From NCBI GenBank assembly GCA_963732695.1, contig CAVTAP010000012.1, forward strand, positions 186,001 to 250,000: a stretch of DNA of 64,000 bases. The letters are read 5' to 3'. A model generated the notes under the pieces. It saw only the letters and a list, made by a program, of their open reading frames with translations. It was not told the origin of the DNA and ran no database searches. Each line of letters opens with the position of its first letter. The stretch's first letter is position 1. Origin of the DNA: CADEDH01 sp963732695 (GTDB taxonomy: Bacteria; Actinomycetota; Acidimicrobiia; Acidimicrobiales; SZUA-35). Of the stretch, positions 33,166 through 40,370 are shown piece after piece. The translations under genes and the position numbers were made by a program.

Positions 33166-34202
33166 GTCGGTGTTGCTCCGTCGTCCCCCGGGGTGAACCC
33201 TTCGGTGGCAATCGACGTCGGCGGGAGGCCGAGGTCGACCAAGCGGTCGAAGGCGGCGGCCACCATGGCCGGCGGCCCCGCCACATAGGCTCGCACATCG
33301 GGCCCGACGTCGTCCGGTTGGATCAGCTGCACCGGGTCGGCCACCGGGCCGTCCCAGGCGTCGGCCGGGTCGGCGGGGCGGGACAGGCCGACCCGCACGG
33401 TGAGGCGGGGCATCCAGGTGTGGCGTCGGTCGAGCTCGTCGGCCGCCACCAGCCGGGACCGGTTGCGGCAGGCGAAGCACACAGTGGTGGGCCGGGTGGC
33501 GGCGAAGCGGCGGCGGTGCTCGTCGAGCAGCGACAGGATAGGAGCGATGCCGGTGCCGCCGGCCACGAACAGGGCCGGGTGCCGGGCCGGGTGCAGGGCG
33601 AATCCGCCGAACGGGCCCCGCACCGCGAGCCGGTCGCCGGGGGCGGCCCGGTCGGCCAACCAGCCCGCCATGGCGCCCCCCGGCACCAGGTCGACGAGGA
33701 ACATGAGCCGGCGGTCCTCCACCGGCGGCGACGCGATCGAGTACGCCCGCTCCGCCGGCCGGTCGGTTCCCGGTACGGCGACGAGCACGTACTGGCCGGC
33801 CTCGAACCGCAGCGGGTGGTCGAGGTCGAGAACCAGGCGGCGCACCCCGGCCGCCGCCTCGTCCACCGCCGCCACCCGGGCGGTGAGGGTGCCGGCGGCC
33901 GGAGCCGCCGCCGGGCGGGGCTCCACCCGGAGGCGGCACGGCCCGGCGGGCAGGGTGGAGCACAGGAGGCGGACGCCGGCCCGATGGGCCGCCGGCGGCA
34001 GCGACTGGACCCGGCCGGCCACGCTGGCCGTGGCCCCCGACACCAGCGTGGCCCGGCACGAGCCGCAGCTGCCCGAACGGCACTGGTGGGGGAGGGCCAG
34101 GCCAGCGGCCAGGGCGGCGTCGAGGATCGTGGCCCCGGCCGGCACCGGCACCGTCGCCGGCGGCCCGTCACCGACCCGGATCGTCACCGGGACCGTAGTC
34201 AT
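33162..34202 (-). CDS. Ferredoxin-NAD(P) reductase fused to plant-type [2Fe-2S] ferredoxin (Rieske partner)
   Basis: 346 residues. N-terminal plant-type ferredoxin with CRSGSCGSCRATL and a fourth Cys (LLCSTLP). FAD domain with RAYSIASPP, and NAD domain with LFVAGGTGIAPILSLLDEH and AYVAGPPAMV. It carries electrons from NAD(P)H through FAD and the iron-sulfur centre to the Rieske oxygenase, forming a two-component system. Ferredoxin N-terminal and flavin C-terminal, as in class IB-type reductases. Upstream lies R1 copy d. Confidence 0.92.
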   Translation of the reverse strand: MTTVPVTIRVGDGPPATVPVPAGATILDAALAAGLALPHQCRSGSCGSCRATLVSGATASVAGRVQSLPPAAHRAGVRLLCSTLPAGPCRLRVEPRPAAAPAAGTLTARVAAVDEAAAGVRRLVLDLDHPLRFEAGQYVLVAVPGTDRPAERAYSIASPPVEDRRLMFLVDLVPGGAMAGWLADRAAPGDRLAVRGPFGGFALHPARHPALFVAGGTGIAPILSLLDEHRRRFAATRPTTVCFACRNRSRLVAADELDRRHTWMPRLTVRVGLSRPADPADAWDGPVADPVQLIQPDDVGPDVRAYVAGPPAMVAAAFDRLVDLGLPPTSIATEGFTPGDDGATPT

Positions 34203-34301
34203 CGCCTCGTCGCCGGCCCGGTCGTCATCGGCCGGCTGCCCGGGGGGCCGCCGCCGGGGTCCGCGACTGGAGCTGTCGGCGGCCTGTCCCTGCCCACCGA
34301 T

Positions 34302-34409
34302 CTGCGCGACGGAAACCGCGCCCTGCCGCCGTTCTGCGCCACGTTTTCTGCGGATTCCGCAGGTTTCGCGACGCAGATCGCCGCCGTGTCGCGGTTGTCG
34401 CGTCATCAG
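34302..34409. repeat. R1 palindromic element, copy d
   Basis: Full-length copy, 108 bp. Left outer arm CTGCGCGACGGAAACCGCG; inner arms CTGCGCCACG (34334) and CGCGACGCAG (34367) around a perfect CTGCGG-ATT-CCGCAG hairpin; right outer arm beginning CGCGGTTGTCGCG. The last bases hold the stop codon of the M20-like gene (TGA on the minus strand, 34406-34408). Confidence 0.75.
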
Positions 34410-35794
34410 TTCGGCGGGGTCGGCGGGGTCGGCGGGATCAGCCGGGTCGGTATGTTCGGAAGGGTCGGTGGTCGCCGGGGGCCGCGGGTCTCGGCCAGCG
34501 GGCGGTCGCAGGTGTCGACGACCACCCGCAGCAACAGCTCGACCAGGGCCGGGGCCCGGGCCAGGTCGACCACGTTCATCGGCATCGTGTCGGGGCCGGC
34601 CCAGTGGTCGAGATCCCACCGCTTGGCCGGCAACCCGATACGGATCGTGGGCAGGCCCCACATGCGGAGGATCTCGGCGTCGGTTGCGCCGCTCAACCGC
34701 AGGTACGGGCGGTGGGGGCGGCCCTCGATGTGCTCCCACGCCCCCACCGCCGACCGCACGATCCAGTTCTCGGGGTCGGTGCGGGTGCCGGGGATGGCCA
34801 GGATCAGCTCCAGCTCGGCGTCGAGGCCCGGGTTGGCCTCGGCCACGCCGGCCAGCACGGCGGCCAGGGCCCGCTTGACGTCGAGCGGGTCTTCGTCGGG
34901 GGTGACGGCGATGTCGACGAACACCTCGCAGGCGGCGGGCGGGAAGCGGGGCTTGAACGGCCAACCGCCCCGGATGGCCCCCACCGCCCCCTGGGGCTCG
35001 ATCGTGCCCACCGCCCGCTCGGCGGCGTAGGCCGGGAGCCAGGCCTCGACGGCCTGCACCACGGTGGCGGCGTCGGCGATGGCGCTGCGGAACGGGGTGA
35101 ACTGGCGGATGCCGCTGTAGGAGAACGTGCCGCCCACCGTGATCCGGAACCAGGCCAGGCCCACCTCCTCGTGGCTCACCGCCCACCCCGGCTTGGCGAT
35201 CACGGCGAAGTCGCCCCGCACCCCTTGCTCCAGCAGGAACGCGACGCCGGCGCCCTGCCCGGTGTTGGCCCTGCTCATCCCCGGTCGGCTGTTGGTGGGC
35301 ATGCCGCCGGCCCCGAACCCCACCAGCACGTCGCCTGCCAGCTCAATCCCGGCCCGGTGCAGGCACAGGGCCGTGGCCGCGATGCAGGCCACGTAGGCCT
35401 TGGGGTTCTCGGCCCCCAGCCCGGCCAACTCCGTACCGTGCAGCCGGGCATGGGGTCGCAGCAGGTCGAGCGGTGTGCGGGACGCCCAGGGCAGGTCTTC
35501 GTCGGGGTCGCCCGAGAGGTGGGTGTCGGTGGGGGCGTAGAGCAGCAGGTCGGCCCCGCCGCCCCGGCCCCGGTGGCGGGCCCAGGCGTTGGCCTGGCGG
35601 TGGTCGATCGGCTGGAGATGGGCCTCGACTCCCTCGGCCCGGAGGCGGGTCACGAGATGCTCGGCGATCGGCCGCTCCTCGCCGGTGGGGCTGGGGATCT
35701 CCACCAGCTCGGCCAGCAGGTCGCGCAGCTCGTCGGCGTCGAGCCGGCCGAGAGCAGCCGCCACCTTCGCCTCCCGCTCGGGCTCCAGCTTCAT
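34406..35794 (-). CDS. M20-family peptidase-like protein with altered metal site
   Basis: 462 residues with the M20/ArgE-type layout: LLAELVEIPSPTGEERPIAE, YAPTDTHLSG (metal-binding His), GLGAENPKAYVACIAA at the GxxDxK motif (Asp is Asn here), and VGFGAGGMP where the catalytic EE pair normally lies. A lid or dimerisation domain follows. Two key positions are changed, so hydrolase activity may be lost or different. The C-terminal tail is Pro-rich (PPTPPTPPN), encoded by 9-bp repeats adjoining R1 copy d. ATG at 35794 chosen. Related proteins act on N-acyl amino acids or peptides. Confidence 0.75.
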   Translation of the reverse strand: MKLEPEREAKVAAALGRLDADELRDLLAELVEIPSPTGEERPIAEHLVTRLRAEGVEAHLQPIDHRQANAWARHRGRGGGADLLLYAPTDTHLSGDPDEDLPWASRTPLDLLRPHARLHGTELAGLGAENPKAYVACIAATALCLHRAGIELAGDVLVGFGAGGMPTNSRPGMSRANTGQGAGVAFLLEQGVRGDFAVIAKPGWAVSHEEVGLAWFRITVGGTFSYSGIRQFTPFRSAIADAATVVQAVEAWLPAYAAERAVGTIEPQGAVGAIRGGWPFKPRFPPAACEVFVDIAVTPDEDPLDVKRALAAVLAGVAEANPGLDAELELILAIPGTRTDPENWIVRSAVGAWEHIEGRPHRPYLRLSGATDAEILRMWGLPTIRIGLPAKRWDLDHWAGPDTMPMNVVDLARAPALVELLLRVVVDTCDRPLAETRGPRRPPTLPNIPTRLIPPTPPTPPN

Positions 35795-35937
35795 GGCCCC
35801 GACAGTAGACGCCGCCCCGCGCTGGGGCGGCAAACGACCTCAGCTCCCCCCGCTCCTGGACGCTCCGCCCGCGGTTCGAGGGCGCCGACGACGGTCCCGC
35901 TGGGCAGAGGGGCCGGCCGGCCGGCCGGGCGCCGACG

Positions 35938-38900
35938 TCAGTCGACGGGGACGGCCTGTTCGCCTTCGGCGAAGGCTTCCCACAGCTCCCGGTAGCGGCC
36001 CGCGACGGCCACCAGCTCGTCGTGGGTGCCGTCCTGCACCACCCGGCCGGCGTCGAGCACCACGATCCGGTCGGCGGTGCGGGCCGAGGGCAACCGGTGG
36101 GCCACCAGCACCGTGGTCCGCTGCGACGACACGGCGGCCATGGCCCGCCGAACCGTGGCCTCGGCCTCCAGATCGAGGTTGGCCGTGGCCTCGTCGAGCA
36201 GCAGCAGGGCCGGGTCCACCAGCTGGGCCCGGGCCAGGGCGATGAGCTGGCGCTGACCGGCCGACAGCGACCGCCCCCGCTCGGTGATCTCGGTGCGGTA
36301 GCCCCGGGGCAGGCCGGCGATGAAGGCGTGGGCCCCCACGGCCCGGGCCGCCGCCTCCACCTCGAGGTCGGTGGCCTCGGACCGGCCGTAGGCGATGTTG
36401 TGGCGGACGGTGCCGGTGAACAGGAACGGCTCCTGGGGCACCACGCCGAGCTGGCGGCGGTAGGCGGTGAGGTCGATGCGGCGCAGGTCGATCCCGTCCA
36501 CCGCCACCTCACCTTCCGTCGGGTCGTGGAAGCGGGCCAGCAGCTTCACGATCGTCGACTTGCCGGCCCCGGTCTCGCCCACCAGGGCCACGGTCTGGCC
36601 GGCCGGGATGTGGAGGTCGACCCCCCGCAGGGCCTCGGCCCCACCCGATCCGACGTAGGCCAGATGGACGTTCCGCAGGCTGATCTCGCCCCGCAGGCGG
36701 CCGGGGTCTACCGGGTCGGCCGGGGGCGGGGTGCCCGACGGGGTGGTGAGGAGCTGGGTGATCTTGGCCGTGGAGGCGGCGGCCTGCTGCCAGGTGTCGA
36801 ACACCTGCGACAGCTGCTGGATGGGGGCGAAGAACAGGTTGAGGTAGAGCACGAAGGCGATGACGACGGCCGGCGTGGTGCGGCCCCCCGTCACCAGCGC
36901 CGTCCCCGCCGCCAGCACCACCACGGCTCCGATGTCGGCCAGGAAGCCGATGCCGGGGAAGTAGAGGGCGATCAGCCGCTGGGACGACAACCGGGCTCCG
37001 AGGTAGGTGCCGGCGGTGGCCCGGAACCGCTCGGTGTTGCGGGCCTGGCGGCCGTAGGCCTGGGTCACCCGTACCCCCGACAGGTTCTCCTGCAGGTCGG
37101 CGTTGACGTCGGCGATGGCGTCGCGGGCCGAGCGGTAGGCCCGGGACGAGCGCCGCTGGTACCACCAGGTGGCGGCGATCAGGAACGGCAGCACCGAGGC
37201 GGCGGCCAGGGCCAGCGGGGGCGACAGGATCACCAGGAACACGGCCACCCCGGCGCAGGTGGCCACGCCCACCACGGCGTTGACCAGGCCGGTCTGGACG
37301 AGCTGGCTGAGTGCCTCCACGTCGGTGGTCATGCGGGTCATGACCCGCCCGTCGAGCTCGTTGTCGTAGTAGTCGAGCGAGAGCCGCTGCAGGTGGCCGA
37401 AGATCCGCATCCGCAGGGCCAACAGCATCCGTTCCGCCGTGCGCCCGGTGACGGACGCCCCGGCCCAGGTGACGGCCCAGTCGGCGGCGGTCACGGCGGC
37501 GAAGGCGATAGAGGTGACCCACAGCACGTTGCGGGACCCGGCCTCGATGCCGGCATCGATCCCGTGACGGATCAGCACCGGGCCCACCACGGTGAGGCTG
37601 GCGTCCGCCGCCACCAGGGCCAGGCCGAGCGCCAGCCAACGGCGCCAGGGCCGCACGAAGCGCAGCACCCGGAACGGCTCGGCCGGCTCGGCGGCCGCCG
37701 CCGCCAGGTCGACGGCGGGTTCGTCGTCGGCCGGGGGCAGCTTGGCCAGCTGGGCCAGCAGCTCGGGGGTGGGGGCGAGGTTGGCCCCGATGTTGCCGCC
37801 GCTGGGTCCCCCGCCGCCTCCCCCCACCCGGGCCACGGTGACGGTGGCGGTGGGCAGGAGGCCGTCGTCGTCGCTCTCGCCGACCGGCCACGCCTCGGGC
37901 GTGAGGGCGGCGATCTCGTTGGTGGCGAGATGCTCGACGGCACCAGCGCCCGCCGGCTCCGGGTTGAGACCCGAGCCGATCAGCGACCGGTAGGGGGCGC
38001 TGCGGGCCAGCAGCTCGTCGTGGGTGCCCTGGTCGACCACCCGGCCCCCGTCGACCACCACCACCCGGTCGGCCAGGCGTACGGTCGAGGCCCGGTGGGC
38101 CACCAGGATCGTGGTGCGGCCGGCCATCACCTGGCGCAGCCCGGCGTGGATGGCCTCCTCGGTGGTGGTGTCGACGGCCGAGGTGGCGTCGTCGAGGATC
38201 AGCACCGCCGGATCGGTGACGATCGCCCGGGCCAGGGCCAGGCGCTGGCGCTGCCCGCCCGACAGGGTGTGCCCCCGCTCGCCCACCACCGTGTCCCACC
38301 CGTCGGGCAGGGCCTCGATGAACCCGGTGGCACCGGCGATGGCGGCGGCCCGGCAGATCTCGCTGTCGGTGGCGTCGGGGTGGCCGTAGGCGATGTTGGC
38401 CTTCACCGAATCGGAGAACAGGAACGCCTCCTCGAACACCACGCCCACGTGGGCCCGCAGCGAGGCCAGCGTGGCCCGACGCACGTCGACCCCGCCGATG
38501 CGCACGGCGCCGCCGGCCACGTCGTAGAAGCGGGGGACCAGGGCGGTGACGGTGGACTTGCCCGACCCGCTCCCGCCCACGAGGGCCACCACCTCGCCCG
38601 GGGCCACCCGCAGGCTGAACCCGTCGAGCACGGGCTCGGTGGTGGTGTAGCCGAAGGTGACGCCGTCGAGCTCCACCAGCCCGCCGCTGCTGGCCGCGCC
38701 GGCCCCACCATCGTCCGCCGCCCGGGCGGCCAGCAGCTCGGCCAGCGGGCGGGCGTCGGGGGCGTCGGCCACGGCGGCGTTGGCGTCGAGGATGCCCAGC
38801 ACCCGGGTGGCTCCGGCCCGGGCCTGCTGGGTGGCGGCCACGATGACGGCCAGCATCCGGATGGGCGAGGTCAGCTGCACCAGGTACGACGAGAAGGCGA

Positions 38901-40272
38901 GGAATGTGCCGAGGCTCACCCGACCCTCGATGGCGGCCCACCCGCCGAGGGCCAGCACCGCCACCTGGGCGAAGGCGGGGATGGCGGCCAGGGTGGCGGT
39001 GGCCCGGGCCTGGAGGCGGACGAGGCGCACCCGGGCCCGGTAGAGCGACGTCGACACCACCCCCAATCGCTCGATCTCCCGGTCCTCGGCCCCGAAGCCC
39101 TTGACGATCCGCACGCCCGACACGGCCTCGTCGACCACGCCGGCCACCTCGCCCGCCCGCTGCTGGGCGTCCCAGGTGGCGGGGAACACCGTGGACCGCA
39201 GCCGCACGGCGGCCAGGGCCAGCAGCGGCAGGGTGGCCACCATCACCAGCGACAGCAGGGGCGACAGCCACACCATGGCCACCAGCGACAGCACGATCAG
39301 CACCACGTTGCCCAACAGGATGGGCAGGAACGACAGGAGGCCCTGGATGAGGCCGAGATCGCTCGACGAGCGCGAGACGAGCTGGCCGGTGCGCAGGGCG
39401 TCGTGGCCGGCGAAGTCGAGCCGCATGAGACGATCGAAGATGGCGATCCGAAGGTCGTTCTGCACCCGGAGGCCCACCCGGCCTCCCACCCAGCGCCGCA
39501 CGTAGGCCAGGCCGAAGGTGATCACGGCCAGCACGCCGAGGAGGGCCAGCCAGGGGCCGACGGGTCGGCGCTGGTTGACGAGGCCGTCGTCCACCACCAC
39601 CTTCTGCACCACCGGCCCGAGGCCGTTGGCCACCTGGCCCACCACCGCCGCCCCCAGTGCCAGGGCGATGTCGCGCCGGTGCACGGCCAGGAACGGCCAC
39701 ATCCGGCGGATCCACCCGCCACTGGTGGCGGGCTCGATCCGAGCCTCTGCTCCGCCCGGAGCGGCCGGCGTCGGCGTGGGAACCGGGTCTGGTGCCGTCA
39801 TGCCTGTTCCGCCCGCACCGTGGTTCCGGCGGCAGCGGGCCGGGGGCGGAACCGGCTCGTGGGCGGCCTGGCGCAGGGCGCCCAGGGCATCGACCACGCG
39901 CTCCCGACCGCGGGCCGGCACCTCCTCCAGCAGGGCGGCCAGGGCCTGGCCCGCCTCGTCGAGGGCCCGGGCCAGGGCGACGGAACCGGCCGGTGTGATC
40001 CGCAGGGTGACGCCCCGGCGGTCGCCGTCGACCAGGTGGCGCTCCACCCAGCCCCGGTTGACCAGGCCGTCGATCAGGCCGCTCAGCGTCGGGCGACTCA
40101 TCGCCGCCCGATCGGCCAGGGCGCCGGCCCGGCCCGGGTCGGCATCGACCAGCGAGAGGATGCGAAGCTGGGCCAGGGTCAGCTCGCCCAGCTGGCGTTC
40201 GAGGGCCCGGGCGGCCAGGGCCACGCCGAGCACGGCATCGGTCAGGTCATCGCTCGGTCGTTCGGTAGCCAC
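35938..40272 (-). CDS. Tandem ABC exporter (TMD-NBD-TMD-NBD) in frame with an N-terminal MarR domain
   Basis: One uninterrupted frame of 1,444 residues. Residues about 1-157 are a MarR regulator. From Met at 39801 (1,287 residues) a double half-transporter follows. NBD1: GGSGSGKST, LSGGQRQRLALA, LILDDATSAVD with Asp for the catalytic Glu. NBD2: GETGAGKST, LSAGQRQLIALA, LLLLDEATANLD. Thus one composite ATP site is canonical and one degenerate, as in heterodimeric drug exporters, here fused. Either the gene is a true MarR-exporter fusion, or a single-base change joined two genes that formerly overlapped at the ATGA at 39801. Exports drugs or lipophilic compounds by family. Confidence 0.85.
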   Translation of the reverse strand: MATERPSDDLTDAVLGVALAARALERQLGELTLAQLRILSLVDADPGRAGALADRAAMSRPTLSGLIDGLVNRGWVERHLVDGDRRGVTLRITPAGSVALARALDEAGQALAALLEEVPARGRERVVDALGALRQAAHEPVPPPARCRRNHGAGGTGMTAPDPVPTPTPAAPGGAEARIEPATSGGWIRRMWPFLAVHRRDIALALGAAVVGQVANGLGPVVQKVVVDDGLVNQRRPVGPWLALLGVLAVITFGLAYVRRWVGGRVGLRVQNDLRIAIFDRLMRLDFAGHDALRTGQLVSRSSSDLGLIQGLLSFLPILLGNVVLIVLSLVAMVWLSPLLSLVMVATLPLLALAAVRLRSTVFPATWDAQQRAGEVAGVVDEAVSGVRIVKGFGAEDREIERLGVVSTSLYRARVRLVRLQARATATLAAIPAFAQVAVLALGGWAAIEGRVSLGTFLAFSSYLVQLTSPIRMLAVIVAATQQARAGATRVLGILDANAAVADAPDARPLAELLAARAADDGGAGAASSGGLVELDGVTFGYTTTEPVLDGFSLRVAPGEVVALVGGSGSGKSTVTALVPRFYDVAGGAVRIGGVDVRRATLASLRAHVGVVFEEAFLFSDSVKANIAYGHPDATDSEICRAAAIAGATGFIEALPDGWDTVVGERGHTLSGGQRQRLALARAIVTDPAVLILDDATSAVDTTTEEAIHAGLRQVMAGRTTILVAHRASTVRLADRVVVVDGGRVVDQGTHDELLARSAPYRSLIGSGLNPEPAGAGAVEHLATNEIAALTPEAWPVGESDDDGLLPTATVTVARVGGGGGGPSGGNIGANLAPTPELLAQLAKLPPADDEPAVDLAAAAAEPAEPFRVLRFVRPWRRWLALGLALVAADASLTVVGPVLIRHGIDAGIEAGSRNVLWVTSIAFAAVTAADWAVTWAGASVTGRTAERMLLALRMRIFGHLQRLSLDYYDNELDGRVMTRMTTDVEALSQLVQTGLVNAVVGVATCAGVAVFLVILSPPLALAAASVLPFLIAATWWYQRRSSRAYRSARDAIADVNADLQENLSGVRVTQAYGRQARNTERFRATAGTYLGARLSSQRLIALYFPGIGFLADIGAVVVLAAGTALVTGGRTTPAVVIAFVLYLNLFFAPIQQLSQVFDTWQQAAASTAKITQLLTTPSGTPPPADPVDPGRLRGEISLRNVHLAYVGSGGAEALRGVDLHIPAGQTVALVGETGAGKSTIVKLLARFHDPTEGEVAVDGIDLRRIDLTAYRRQLGVVPQEPFLFTGTVRHNIAYGRSEATDLEVEAAARAVGAHAFIAGLPRGYRTEITERGRSLSAGQRQLIALARAQLVDPALLLLDEATANLDLEAEATVRRAMAAVSSQRTTVLVAHRLPSARTADRIVVLDAGRVVQDGTHDELVAVAGRYRELWEAFAEGEQAVPVD
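39802..40272 (-). other. MarR family regulator segment (domain or separate gene)
   Basis: About 157 residues beginning with GTG: LTLAQLRILSLVDADPG, ADRAAMSRPTLSGLIDGLVN and RGWVERHLVDGDRRGVTLRI form the winged helix, followed by the dimerisation helix ALDEAGQALAALLEEVPARG. Size equals a stand-alone MarR repressor. It has no stop before the exporter start. A shift of one base in the C-rich stretch around 39836-39850 would end it at the TGA of ATGA at 39801-39798, the coupling style used throughout this genome. Likely controls the exporter. Confidence 0.75.
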
Positions 40273-40276
40273 ATGA

Positions 40277-40289
40277 TTAGGATACCGAA
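40277..40289 (-). promoter_or_regulatory. Candidate MarR operator overlapping a leaderless -10 box
   Basis: TTAGGATACCGAA is a near-palindrome (TTAGG/CCGAA arms) 4 bp upstream of the MarR GTG. On the minus strand it contains TATCCT followed by six bases and GTG, the arrangement expected for a -10 box of a leaderless transcript. A MarR protein bound here would block its own promoter. Confidence 0.45.
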
Positions 40290-40302
40290 CAGTCTTCGGC
40301 CA

Positions 40303-40352
40303 CCAACTTTTCGCGGAGCCCGCCGCCGGCGGCGCCCTGGGTGAAAAGTTGG
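40303..40352. terminator. Inverted repeat between sulfatase and MarR-exporter genes
   Basis: CCAACTTTTC and GAAAAGTTGG, perfect 10-bp arms, enclose 30 GC-rich bases including GCCGCCGGCGGC. It lies after the sulfatase stop (minus strand) and before the MarR promoter. A terminator for the sulfatase gene or a second operator are both possible; no T-run follows. Confidence 0.4.
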
Positions 40353-40370
40353 CGGGCGGGCCGGCCCCGG

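Noticed and set aside
36022..40344. A 1,440-residue open frame on the plus strand across the ABC exporter
   Set aside because: It is antisense to well-conserved NBD and membrane domains. Its translation is low-complexity Gly/His/Pro/Arg text, a normal result of 70% GC antisense reading.
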